A stretch of 21,848 bases of DNA. Source: Roseburia sp. CAG:309 (GTDB lineage Bacteria > Bacillota > Clostridia > Lachnospirales > Lachnospiraceae). The position numbers were made by a program, and so were the translations under genes. The stretch's first letter is position 1. Every line of letters begins with the position of its first letter. Positions 6,944 to 14,572 of this stretch are shown here, one piece after another. The notes beneath the pieces were generated by a model, which was given only the letters and a program-made list of their open reading frames with translations, had not been told where the DNA came from and ran no database searches. The stretch covers positions 12,327 to 34,174 of the forward strand of contig FR894080.1 in the NCBI GenBank assembly GCA_000434115.1. Reading direction: 5' to 3'.

Positions 6944-7615
6944 ATGTCACTGATCTATGTAGTGGAAGATGACTTAAATATTCAGGAAATCGAGATGTTT
7001 GCGCTTAAAAACAGCGGATACATAGTGGAAGGATTTGGAAATGCGAAGGACTTTTTTGCAAAATTGTCGGAAAAGACGCCGGATTTGATCCTTCTTGATG
7101 TGATGCTTCCGGATCTGGATGGATTGTCTATCTTAAAAAAAGTGCGGACCGTTCCGGATACGAAAAAAATACCTGTGATCTTTGTGTCGGCAAAGACATC
7201 GGAAATTGATAAAGTAAAAGGGCTTGACATGGGAGCAGATGATTATCTTGCCAAACCGTTTGGCGTGATGGAGTTAATCTCCCGTGTAAAAGCACTGCTT
7301 CGAAGGAGCAATGCGGCAAGCGAAGAAAAGACATTGATGCTGGGTGAGATTCAGATTGATAATGAAAAGCACTGTGTATATGTCGGAAACCGGTTATGTG
7401 AGCTGACGTATAAAGAGTTCGAACTCCTCAAGATGATGATGCAGAATGTCGGTATCGTTCTGACGCGTGACCGCATTATGGACCGCGTCTGGGGAACCGA
7501 TTATGAAGGAGAATCCAGAACGCTCGATATGCACATAAAAACTCTTCGGAAAAAACTGGGAGAAGAGGGAACTCGGATCAAGACTGTCCGGAATGTGGGG
7601 TATGTTCTCGAATGA
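6944..7615 (+). CDS. OmpR/PhoB-family response regulator, PhoP-like
   Basis: A 223-residue DNA-binding response regulator. The receiver domain (1-120) has the acidic pair Asp9-Asp10, the phospho-acceptor Asp52 in LILLDVMLPD, the switch Ser in FVSAKTSE and Lys104 in LAKPFG. The winged-helix effector domain (about 130-223) shows LTYKEFELLKMM and LTRDRIMDRVWG, ending in TLDMHIKTLRKKL and IKTVRNVGYVLE. ATG 6944 has AGGAG at 6929-6933. It overlaps the kinase gene as ATGA. The 11-bp-period repeats in front of it suggest that it activates its own operon, as PhoP does in phosphate starvation. Assignment to phosphate control is inferred from these repeats and the kinase, not proved. Confidence 0.92.
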   Translation: MSLIYVVEDDLNIQEIEMFALKNSGYIVEGFGNAKDFFAKLSEKTPDLILLDVMLPDLDGLSILKKVRTVPDTKKIPVIFVSAKTSEIDKVKGLDMGADDYLAKPFGVMELISRVKALLRRSNAASEEKTLMLGEIQIDNEKHCVYVGNRLCELTYKEFELLKMMMQNVGIVLTRDRIMDRVWGTDYEGESRTLDMHIKTLRKKLGEEGTRIKTVRNVGYVLE

Positions 7616-8949
7616 AAAAACGATTAAACCATACCTTTTTACTTGTGTCGGCAATTATCATCACATTGATGGTTGTACTGTTTAGTTTCATTTTTTATCA
7701 GCTGTTATGTGAGGAGGTAAATGAAAGCCTGCAAAATAACGCGGTCATTCTGGAAAACGCATTTGAGGCGTCGGATAATGAGTCTGAGATTGTAAAGCAG
7801 ATGGATTTTGAAAATCTTCGGGTTACGATCGTAGATAAGGGCGGAAAGGTAATATTTGATAATTTTGCAGACGCAGAGCAGATGGATAACCACAAGGACC
7901 GCCCGGAGATTGATGAGGCGCTTGCAACGGGAGAGGGAAGAAGTGTAAGGCATTCCGATACGCTGGCAAAGAATACATTTTATTATGCACTGCGGCGGCC
8001 GGATGGTACGGTTCTGCGCGTGGGAAAAGAATCAGACAGTATTTACAGTATTCTGTTGGAGATTCTGCCGGAAATCATTGCCATTATTGCGCTGATTTTT
8101 GTTGTAAGCTGGATCCTGACACTTCTTTTTGCAAAAAATATCATTAAGCCGATTCAGCGGATGGCAGAGGACATGGATTCCATTGAGGAAAAAGATGGTT
8201 ATCGGGAACTGGTACCATTTATCCGAAAGATCAAGGCGCAGCATGAAGATATTATGAAAAGTGCGAAAATGCGGCAGGTATTTACTGCCAATGTGTCGCA
8301 TGAATTAAAGACGCCGCTGACTTCTATCTCCGGCTATGCGGAACTGATTGAAAACGGTATGGCGACGGATGATGATGTAAGGCGGTTCGCGAAGGAAATC
8401 CACCGCAATTCCAAACGGCTGTTGACGCTGATCAATGATACGATACGTCTGTCCGAACTGGATATGACGGAGAAAACGATCGAATTTGAAGATGTTGATC
8501 TGTATGAACTGGCGGAAAGCTGTGTCAGTATGCTTCAAGTGAATGCGGAAAAACATCAGGTGTTTCTTTCTCTTTTTGGAAGCTCCTGCCATGTATATGC
8601 CAATAAGGGCATGATGGAAGAACTGCTGTACAATCTTTGTGACAATGCGATCCGCTACAATAAAGAAGGCGGCAGCGTAAAAGTCATTCTGAAAAATGAG
8701 GAAGACGGTGTGAAATTACAGGTAAAAGATACCGGTATCGGAATTCCGCAGAAAAGCACGGAGCGAGTGTTTGAACGTTTTTACCGCGTAGATAAGAGCC
8801 GGTCGAAACAGACGGGCGGTACCGGACTGGGACTTGCCATCGTAAAACACATCGTGGCAAATCACAATGCGAAGATCGATCTTTCCAGTGAATTGGGAAA
8901 AGGCACCACAATTACCGTGGTATTTCCAAAAAATACTTTACAAGAATAG
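7612..8949 (+). CDS. Membrane sensor histidine kinase, PhoR-like
   Basis: A 445-residue kinase that partners the preceding regulator. TM1 is at about 10-32, an extracytoplasmic sensor at about 33-145 contains LRVTIVDKGGKVIFDN and DNHKDRPEIDEAL, a pattern I associate with PhoR-type sensors, and TM2 is at about 148-172. HisKA carries the phosphorylated His230 in VSHELKTPLTSISGY. The ATPase domain has the N box (LCDNAIRYN), G1 (DTGIGIP), F box (FERFYRVDKSRS) and G2 (GGTGLGLAIVKH). All catalytic residues are present. No PAS domain is evident between TM2 and HisKA, unlike Bacillus PhoR. The last codons contain the -35 and spacer start of the next promoter. Confidence 0.92.
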   Translation: MKKRLNHTFLLVSAIIITLMVVLFSFIFYQLLCEEVNESLQNNAVILENAFEASDNESEIVKQMDFENLRVTIVDKGGKVIFDNFADAEQMDNHKDRPEIDEALATGEGRSVRHSDTLAKNTFYYALRRPDGTVLRVGKESDSIYSILLEILPEIIAIIALIFVVSWILTLLFAKNIIKPIQRMAEDMDSIEEKDGYRELVPFIRKIKAQHEDIMKSAKMRQVFTANVSHELKTPLTSISGYAELIENGMATDDDVRRFAKEIHRNSKRLLTLINDTIRLSELDMTEKTIEFEDVDLYELAESCVSMLQVNAEKHQVFLSLFGSSCHVYANKGMMEELLYNLCDNAIRYNKEGGSVKVILKNEEDGVKLQVKDTGIGIPQKSTERVFERFYRVDKSRSKQTGGTGLGLAIVKHIVANHNAKIDLSSELGKGTTITVVFPKNTLQE

Positions 8950-8965
8950 AATTTCATATTATAAT
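8937..8965 (+). promoter_or_regulatory. Promoter of the por operon
   Basis: TTTACA (8937-8942) and TATAAT (8960-8965) are 17 bp apart, a near-consensus sigma-A-type promoter that begins inside the kinase gene's last codons. Transcription would start near 8972, leaving a leader of about 90 bases. Confidence 0.7.
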
Positions 8966-8972
8966 TTTTATT

Positions 8973-9008
8973 AGTGTCATTTTATCAATAAGATGGCACT
9001 ATTGTTTT
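8973..9008 (+). terminator. Hairpin with T-rich tail after the kinase gene
   Basis: An 11-bp stem with G-U pairs (8973-8983 with 8990-9000) closes an ATCAAT loop and is followed by ATTGTTTT. It can end the two-component transcript. However, it lies at about +1 of the promoter at 8937-8965, so it would also form the extreme 5' end of the por mRNA. A further small hairpin ATGCC-GAT-GGCAT is at 9012-9024. Confidence 0.5.
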
Positions 9009-9062
9009 ATGATGCCGATGGCATTCGTACATATAGAATTAAAAAGAAAGTGAGAACTAACC

Positions 9063-9644
9063 ATGAGTGAGCTAACAGAATTTCGCTGGCATGGAAGAGG
9101 TGGACAGGGTGCCAAGACCGCCGCTCTTCTACTTGCTGATGTTGCGTTTAAGACAGGAAAACATGTACAGGGATTTCCGGAATATGGTCCGGAGCGAATG
9201 GGTGCGCCGATTACGGCATATGACCGTATCAGCGATACCGAGATCCGCGTACATTCCAACATTTATGATCCGGATTATGTGGTTGTTGTCGATGAGACAC
9301 TGCTTCATTCCGTTCATGTAACAGAAGGATTGAAAGAGGATGGCGCAATTTTAGTAAATACCGCAAAGACAAGCGATGAGATCCGTCCGCTGCTCGGCGG
9401 ATACAAAGGTCGGGTTTATACGATTGATGCCAGAGAGGTATGTATGAAAACGCTTGGAAAATATTTTCCAAATACCCCGATGTTAGCTGCGATTGTTAAG
9501 ATATCCAAGATTATGGAAGAAGAGAACTTTATCAAAGAGATGGAAGCTTCCCTGAGTCATAAATTTGCAAAAAAACCGGAAGTGCTCGAAGGAAATATGC
9601 AGGCGCTTCGTCTGGCAATGCAGGAGGTACGTGGAGATGAGTAA
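9063..9644 (+). CDS. porC: 2-oxoacid:ferredoxin oxidoreductase, gamma subunit
   Basis: Gamma subunit (193 residues) of a four-subunit pyruvate/2-oxoacid:ferredoxin oxidoreductase, which oxidatively decarboxylates a 2-oxoacid to acyl-CoA with ferredoxin as electron acceptor. The opening RWHGRGGQGAKTAALLLADV with FPEYGPERMGAP is diagnostic of the family. It heads the gene order gamma-delta-alpha-beta, as in thermophile porCDAB. The ribosome site is weak (GTGAG-like, a few bases upstream). Its last eight bases overlap porD. Whether the complex prefers pyruvate or a branched 2-oxoacid cannot be settled here. Confidence 0.93.
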   Translation: MSELTEFRWHGRGGQGAKTAALLLADVAFKTGKHVQGFPEYGPERMGAPITAYDRISDTEIRVHSNIYDPDYVVVVDETLLHSVHVTEGLKEDGAILVNTAKTSDEIRPLLGGYKGRVYTIDAREVCMKTLGKYFPNTPMLAAIVKISKIMEEENFIKEMEASLSHKFAKKPEVLEGNMQALRLAMQEVRGDE

Positions 9645-9945
9645 TATAATACATGCAAAAGAAATACATGAAGGTGCTGCGTGGCAGGATCTTACCCCGG
9701 GACTTCAGATTTATGAATCTGCAACATCCAAGGATTTTGAAACCGGGGAATGGAGAGTCAATACGCCGGTATTTGATGCGGTAAAATGCAAACAGTGCCT
9801 GTTGTGCGTGCCATACTGCCCGGATAGTGCCATTCCGGTTTCCGGTGGAGAACGTGGCGAATTTGATCTGAAACACTGCAAGGGATGCGGAATCTGCGTA
9901 AAAGCATGCCCGTTTGACGCAATTACGATGAAGGAGGGCAAATAA
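9637..9945 (+). CDS. porD: 2-oxoacid:ferredoxin oxidoreductase, delta (ferredoxin-like) subunit
   Basis: A 102-residue electron-transfer subunit with two 4Fe-4S clusters bound by CKQCLLCVPYC and CKGCGICVKACP, both complete C-x2-C-x2-C-x3-C sets apart from normal spacing. I chose ATG 9637 because AGGAGG at 9622-9627 is nine bases before it and the protein then begins MSNIIHAKEIHEG; the longer in-frame extension from 9565 lies wholly within porC. It overlaps porC by eight bases and is one base from porA, so all are translated from one message. Confidence 0.94.
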   Translation: MSNIIHAKEIHEGAAWQDLTPGLQIYESATSKDFETGEWRVNTPVFDAVKCKQCLLCVPYCPDSAIPVSGGERGEFDLKHCKGCGICVKACPFDAITMKEGK

Positions 9946-9946
9946 A

Positions 9947-11146
9947 ATGGGTAAAAGTATTTTAGAGCGTATGTCCGGTAATGAAGCCGTAGCACATGCG
10001 ATTAAACAGGTAGAGCCGGATGTCATGCCGGCATTCCCAATCACTCCTTCAACGGAACTTCCACAGTTTGTATCGAACTTTATCGCCAATGGCGAGATTG
10101 ATACGGAATTTATTCCGGTAGAAAGTGAACACAGTTCGATGAGTGCTGCAATTGGTGCTTCGGCAGCCGGAGCGCGTGCTCTGACGGCAACCTCTTCCTG
10201 TGGACTGGCATTGATGTGGGAAGTGCTTTATGTGGCGGCTTCCAATCGTCTGCCGCTTTGTATGGCAGTAGTCAATCGTGCGTTGTCCGGCCCGCTGAAC
10301 ATTAACAGTGAGCATTCTGACAGTATGGGAGCAAGAGATTCCGGATGGATTCAGATTTATGCGGAAAATAATCAGGAAGCCTATGATAACTTTATTCAGG
10401 CATACCGTATTTCGGAGCACAAAGATGTTATGCTGCCGATCATGATCTGCCAGGATGGATTTATCACGAGTCATGCAGTAGAAAATATTACCCTGATGGA
10501 AACAGAGGACGTTAAGAAATTTGTAGGAACCTATGAACCGGAACATTTCCTTTTGAATCCGGAAGAGCCGATGGCAGTCGGCCCATACGCAGTTTCCAAT
10601 TATTGTATGGAAGCAAAACGTGCGCAGGCACAGGCAATGATGAATGCCAAACAGGTCATTTTAGATGTGGCAGATGAATTCCGTGAATTGACCGGCCGTG
10701 GATTTGGCTTGTTTGAGGAATATTGCTTAGACGATGCAGAATATGCGATCGTAGCGATCGGATCTGCTTGCGGTACGATCAAAGATGCAGTAGACAAGAT
10801 GCGCAGTGAGGGCAAAAAAGTCGGCTTATTGAAAGTACGTGTATTCCGTCCATTCCCGGGAAAAGAGATGGCAGAAGCCCTGAAAGGCTGCAAAGCAGTA
10901 GGAATCTTTGACCGTTGTGAGAGTTACAGTGCCAATGGAGGTCCTCTGGGAGCTGAGCTTATGGCGGCAATGTATCGCAATAAAGATCAGGCAGAGACGG
11001 TAAATTACATCTATGGATTGTCCGGCCGTGATCTTACGGTAGAACAGGTAGAGGAAACATTTGGCGAACTGATGCAGATAGCAGAAGAAGGAACGGCAGG
11101 AAATACATATCGTTATATCGGACTTCGTGACAAGATGGAGGATTAA
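9947..11146 (+). CDS. porA: 2-oxoacid:ferredoxin oxidoreductase, alpha subunit
   Basis: Alpha subunit, 399 residues, carrying the pyrimidine-binding side of the thiamine diphosphate site and the C-terminal domain II. Recognisable parts are SGNEAVAHAIKQ, FPITPSTELPQF, the glutamate in FIPVESEHSS, ATSSCGLALMWE, and the RALSGPLNI...HSDSMGARDSGW stretch typical of pyruvate-type PorA. That last feature is why pyruvate is the preferred guess over 2-oxoisovalerate. ATG 9947 follows AAGGAGG at 9931-9937, inside the end of porD. porB starts five bases after its stop. Confidence 0.94.
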   Translation: MGKSILERMSGNEAVAHAIKQVEPDVMPAFPITPSTELPQFVSNFIANGEIDTEFIPVESEHSSMSAAIGASAAGARALTATSSCGLALMWEVLYVAASNRLPLCMAVVNRALSGPLNINSEHSDSMGARDSGWIQIYAENNQEAYDNFIQAYRISEHKDVMLPIMICQDGFITSHAVENITLMETEDVKKFVGTYEPEHFLLNPEEPMAVGPYAVSNYCMEAKRAQAQAMMNAKQVILDVADEFRELTGRGFGLFEEYCLDDAEYAIVAIGSACGTIKDAVDKMRSEGKKVGLLKVRVFRPFPGKEMAEALKGCKAVGIFDRCESYSANGGPLGAELMAAMYRNKDQAETVNYIYGLSGRDLTVEQVEETFGELMQIAEEGTAGNTYRYIGLRDKMED

Positions 11147-11150
11147 ACAG

Positions 11151-12089
11151 ATGGAAGCAAAATTTGATTTTAAAGAAATACAGGAAAGAGAAGACCGCCT
11201 GGCACCGGGACATCGTATGTGTGCCGGATGTGGCGGAACCATTGCCGTAAGAAACGTCTTAAAAGCCCTTCATCCGGGAGATAAAGCCGTAATCGGTAAT
11301 GCGACAGGATGTCTGGAAGTATCCACTTTCATGTATCCGTATACCGCGTATGAAGACAGTTACATCCACAATGCTTTCGAAAATGCAGGAGCGACACTGA
11401 GTGGAGTTGAGACAGCATACCGCTTTATGAAGAAAAAAGGAAAATTAAAAGAAGATTATAAATTTATTACCTTTGGTGGAGACGGTGGAACGTATGATAT
11501 CGGATTCCAGTCTCTTTCCGGTGCGATGGAGCGAGGCCATGACATGGTTTATGTCTGCTATGATAATGGTGCTTACATGAATACGGGAATCCAGCGTTCT
11601 TCGGCAACTCCGATGTATGCCGATACCACGACGACACCTGCTGGAAAAGTTTCCCAGGGTAAGCCGCAGACGAGAAAAGATCTGGCAGCTATTCTGGCAG
11701 CACACAATATCCCATATGTCGGACAGACGACATTTATCGGCAATATGAAAGATCTGTATACGAAGTCCGAGCGCGCAATCTATACGGAGGGAGCCGCATT
11801 TTTGAATGTAATGGCACCTTGCCCGCGTGGATGGCGTTACGATGCACCGGATATCATTGATGTTTGTAAATCCGCTGTAGAGACGTGCTACTGGCCGCTT
11901 TTTGAAGTGATCGACGGAAAATGGATTTTGAACTATGAGCCAAAGAAAAAACTTCCAATCGAAGATTTCTTAAAACGCCAGGGAAGATTTAAACACTTGT
12001 TTAAACCGGGCAATGAAGAACTGATCGCAGCATTTCAGGCAGAAGTTGACCGACGCTGGGAGGAACTTTTGGAACGCTGCCACGCATAA
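11151..12089 (+). CDS. porB: 2-oxoacid:ferredoxin oxidoreductase, beta subunit
   Basis: Beta subunit, 312 residues, that binds the diphosphate end of thiamine diphosphate and the proximal 4Fe-4S cluster. Visible marks are HRMCAGCGG (cluster cysteines), GNATGCLEVS, and the ThDP/Mg motif FGGDGGTYDIGF followed by YDNGAYMNTG. ATG 11151 has GGAGG at 11137-11141; the longer frame from 11127 overlaps porA and lacks a site. With porC, porD and porA it makes a complete enzyme. Many Lachnospiraceae carry a single-chain pyruvate oxidoreductase as well, so this may be a second or specialised enzyme (inference). Confidence 0.94.
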   Translation: MEAKFDFKEIQEREDRLAPGHRMCAGCGGTIAVRNVLKALHPGDKAVIGNATGCLEVSTFMYPYTAYEDSYIHNAFENAGATLSGVETAYRFMKKKGKLKEDYKFITFGGDGGTYDIGFQSLSGAMERGHDMVYVCYDNGAYMNTGIQRSSATPMYADTTTTPAGKVSQGKPQTRKDLAAILAAHNIPYVGQTTFIGNMKDLYTKSERAIYTEGAAFLNVMAPCPRGWRYDAPDIIDVCKSAVETCYWPLFEVIDGKWILNYEPKKKLPIEDFLKRQGRFKHLFKPGNEELIAAFQAEVDRRWEELLERCHA

Positions 12090-12124
12090 AAATACAGAAA
12101 TTGGAAAAGCATGGAGATGAGAAA

Positions 12125-12589
12125 ATGACAGAAGCAGGAAAAGGAGCAGAAGAGATACAGGATATCTTTCTGAAAAATGTTGCGATGTTTCAAAAAGTAT
12201 GTGACCGCATACAATTTGAAGGATTGTCTCGCAGTGAATTTGCGATGCTTCATATGATTCATAACAAAAAGGATGAGATGGGAAAACTGACCTTGAGTGA
12301 ACTGGCATCTTTTTTGGAAGTATCATCACCGGCTGTTTCGAGAATGATAAAGACACTGGAAGATAAAAAATACATTGTGAAAAGTCCAAGTGAAAAAGAC
12401 AGGAGGATTTCGTATGTTGCGCTTTCTCCGGAGGGAGAGGCATTGTATGAATCGTGTGCCGAACGTATGCGTAGCGTCGGTGACCGCACGATGGAAGCGA
12501 TGGGGCGTGAAGATATGATCCGGATGCTTGAATTATTACAGCGCTTTTTCAAAACATTTGAAAAGGAATTGGACAAGGACACAAAGTAA
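12125..12589 (+). CDS. MarR-family transcriptional regulator
   Basis: A 154-residue winged-helix regulator that should bind a palindrome as a dimer. The helix-turn-helix is LTLSELASFLEVSSPAVSRMIKTL, and the wing follows as KKYIVKSPSEKDRRISYVALS with the conserved Asp-Arg-Arg. Flanking helices form the dimer interface. I chose ATG 12125 because GGAG at 12113-12116 precedes it by eight bases; the TTG at 12101 has no site. It lies 35 bases after porB with no terminator between, so it is probably part of the por operon and a candidate for its control. The ligand is unknown. Confidence 0.9.
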   Translation: MTEAGKGAEEIQDIFLKNVAMFQKVCDRIQFEGLSRSEFAMLHMIHNKKDEMGKLTLSELASFLEVSSPAVSRMIKTLEDKKYIVKSPSEKDRRISYVALSPEGEALYESCAERMRSVGDRTMEAMGREDMIRMLELLQRFFKTFEKELDKDTK

Positions 12590-12636
12590 ACACAGGAAAT
12601 GCACGTTTCTTTCAAGCATTTTTCTTATTTAATAAT

Positions 12637-12672
12637 AAAAAGGAATCCGGTTTATTTCCGGATTCCTTTTTT
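12637..12672. terminator. Bidirectional terminator between the MarR gene and the xylosidase gene
   Basis: A perfect 14-bp stem (12637-12650 with 12658-12671, core GGAATCCGG/CCGGATTCC) has a TTTATTT loop, an A-run on the left and a T-run on the right. It serves both converging genes. Confidence 0.93.
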
Positions 12673-12687
12673 GTCTATGTAAAGACC

Positions 12688-14280
12688 TTATTTTAAATTT
12701 AATTCACCACAGGGAATGTACTCCATGTAATCAAACGATGCGAATGTATCGCTGTCGCTGCCGTTTGCTGTTGCATACACACCCATTGTATTTCCGACAA
12801 AACCGCCGGCGATATCTGTACAGAGAATGTGAGCGGATAAACCGGAAGCGATTTCCATAAAGGATGATTCTTCAGGTGTAGAATATACGAAACGAAGATT
12901 CTGCTGATCGGCTTCTAAGCGAAGGATTAGATCCGGATACCGGGCATCCAGCACTTTTTCACATACAATCGTCGATTCACCCTTTTCTACTTTAATAATC
13001 TGAAGTGTAGCAGCATTGCCGTTTGTGCCGGCAAGATACTGATATTGATAGTCTGTACTCTGGAACAGCGCAATTCCCGCCTGTTCGTTTTCTTTTCCTT
13101 CCAAATGAAGCGCCGTTTCAAAAGCAAAAGAACTGTCTTTCTGACGGATACATACATAACTTGGACGTCCGTTGGAGGAAAGAAGATCTTTTCCGCAGCG
13201 GAGAGACAGAATCCCGTTTTTCGAGAAATCATAGTTTTCTTCGATTGGATTTCTCAGATACATAAAGTGTTTTGGCAGTCCGTTTTGTGCAATATGATCA
13301 AAATCTTCCCGGCAGGCTTCTTTTTTGGCAAAGAACGTTGGAAGATCCGGTGCTTTTACATGATCTTCAATAATGCCTTTGCCCGGATTGATGATCGGCC
13401 AGCCATTTTCCCAAGTCATTGGAGTGAGGAACGTTTCACGGCCAAGATTGCGGTAATAACCATCTCCGTAAGGGCGGGAGGCGAGAAGAACCATCCACCA
13501 TTCTCCGTTTTGGGTTTCTACGATATCCGGATGTCCTACATTGACGATCGGGTAATTCCATCCAAGATGACGGTGTGTCATGATCGGATTGTAAGGACAG
13601 CCCTCAAAAGGCTCAAACAGGCTTTTGCTCCGCGCAATCGAGATGGCGTGGTGATGTCCGGTTCCAGCTTCGGAGATCATCAGATAATAATATCCGTCTT
13701 TCTTATATATATGTGGACCTTCCGGCCATTCCACGTGACGAAGAGCACCGTGCCATGCCGGATAACTTTCACCGGTTAATTTCATTGTGTTCAGGTCAAG
13801 TTCCTGAATGTAGATCTCGTTGTCACCAAAATAGCGGGAACCTTCGCGGCGGGGCTGCGTACCACAGTAGTAGCATTTGCCGTCATCATCAAAGAATAAA
13901 GAAGGGTCAATACCGGAAGAACCGAGCGGATACGGATCCGACCAGGGACCGGCAGGATCTTTGGCGGTAACGATAAAGTTTCCTAATTCATTGCTTACAT
14001 GTGTAGTGATCATGTAAAAAGTACCATCGTGGTAGCGGAGCGTCGGAGCGAAGATCCCTTCACTGACTCCGGAGCTGCCAAGAGGAAGCTGGCTTTCGCG
14101 GTCAAGAATGTTGCCAATCTGTTCCCAGTGGATCAGGTCTTTGCTGTGAAAGATAGGAACGCCGGGAAAATAGGCAAATGTGGATGTTACGAGATAATAG
14201 TCATCATCAACCCGGCAAATCGACGGATCCGGGTAAAATCCCGGAAGGATCGGGTTGGAATATGTTACATTTTTGTTCAT
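12688..14280 (-). CDS. Glycoside hydrolase family 43 beta-xylosidase
   Basis: A 530-residue enzyme expected to release xylose (possibly arabinose) from short xylo-oligosaccharides. The five-bladed propeller fills about residues 1-310. The three GH43 acids are all present: base Asp18 in FYPDPSI, Asp125 in GIDPSLFFDDDG and acid Glu187 in WPEGPHIY. Residues from about 330 form the C-terminal beta-sandwich seen in GH43 xylosidases of the XynB type. There is no signal peptide, so it should act in the cytoplasm on imported oligomers. The ribosome site AAGGAG lies seven bases upstream of the start (14288-14293 on this strand's complement). It is transcribed away from the ABC operon. Confidence 0.94.
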   Translation of the reverse strand: MNKNVTYSNPILPGFYPDPSICRVDDDYYLVTSTFAYFPGVPIFHSKDLIHWEQIGNILDRESQLPLGSSGVSEGIFAPTLRYHDGTFYMITTHVSNELGNFIVTAKDPAGPWSDPYPLGSSGIDPSLFFDDDGKCYYCGTQPRREGSRYFGDNEIYIQELDLNTMKLTGESYPAWHGALRHVEWPEGPHIYKKDGYYYLMISEAGTGHHHAISIARSKSLFEPFEGCPYNPIMTHRHLGWNYPIVNVGHPDIVETQNGEWWMVLLASRPYGDGYYRNLGRETFLTPMTWENGWPIINPGKGIIEDHVKAPDLPTFFAKKEACREDFDHIAQNGLPKHFMYLRNPIEENYDFSKNGILSLRCGKDLLSSNGRPSYVCIRQKDSSFAFETALHLEGKENEQAGIALFQSTDYQYQYLAGTNGNAATLQIIKVEKGESTIVCEKVLDARYPDLILRLEADQQNLRFVYSTPEESSFMEIASGLSAHILCTDIAGGFVGNTMGVYATANGSDSDTFASFDYMEYIPCGELNLK

Positions 14281-14328
14281 AATTTGTCTCCTTATATTGG
14301 CTGAATTGTAGTAAAAATCTTCAAATTC

Positions 14329-14357
14329 ATTTTAATATAGGATAGAAATAAAGTAAA
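14329..14357 (-). promoter_or_regulatory. Likely promoter of the GH43 gene
   Basis: On the minus strand TTTACT (14352-14357) and TAAAAT (14329-14334) are 17 bp apart. The rest of 14281-14427 is A/T-rich with no other clear site. Confidence 0.5.
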
Positions 14358-14427
14358 TAGAAAACATAAAATTATCAAAAATTGTTTAAAATTTAGTAAA
14401 AATTCATAAAAAAAATGTTCAAAACTA

Positions 14428-14456
14428 TAGACATGTCACAAATTTGATGATATACT
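14428..14456 (+). promoter_or_regulatory. Promoter of the ABC-transporter operon
   Basis: TAGACA (14428-14433) and TATACT (14451-14456) are 17 bp apart, close to the sigma-A consensus. Transcription would begin near 14463, giving a leader of about 110 bases. Confidence 0.7.
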
Positions 14457-14496
14457 TAAATACAAACTGTATGCAAAATATACAAAGAATTCAAAA

Positions 14497-14536
14497 ATGC
14501 GTTTCGCAGCCGCAGTTTTTTTTGTGCGAAACGCAT
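14497..14536. promoter_or_regulatory. Paired 11-bp sites forming a leader hairpin, possible operator
   Basis: TGCGTTTCGCA (14498-14508) and its reverse complement TGCGAAACGCA (14525-14535) are each near-palindromes (TGCG-N3-CGCA). Extended by one base outward, they form an 11-bp stem (14497-14507 with 14526-14536) with an 18-base loop containing eight T. They lie at about +35 to +74 of the promoter and 18 bases before the ribosome site. They could be two operator sites that block elongation, or an mRNA hairpin. Confidence 0.6.
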
Positions 14537-14572
14537 AAAAAAGAGAAAGGGCGAAAGGAGATTGCAACAGCC

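Noticed and set aside
9565..9636. Longer start for porD
   Set aside because: The extra 24 codons lie within porC and are basic and cysteine-poor; AGGAGG at 9622 points to ATG 9637.
13045..13779. Plus-strand open frame (244 codons) opposite the GH43 gene
   Set aside because: The minus strand carries a complete GH43 enzyme with all three catalytic acids; the plus frame shows no motif.
14444..14572. N-terminal extension of the binding protein from TTG 14444
   Set aside because: It begins at the -10 region of the promoter, before the expected transcript start, lacks a ribosome site and includes the leader hairpin; ATG 14573 gives a proper membrane anchor.
14281..14572. Catabolite-repression (cre) site between the divergent genes
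   Set aside because: TGCGTTTCGCA and its partner do not fit the TGWAAGCGNTTWCA-type consensus, and no other candidate was seen.
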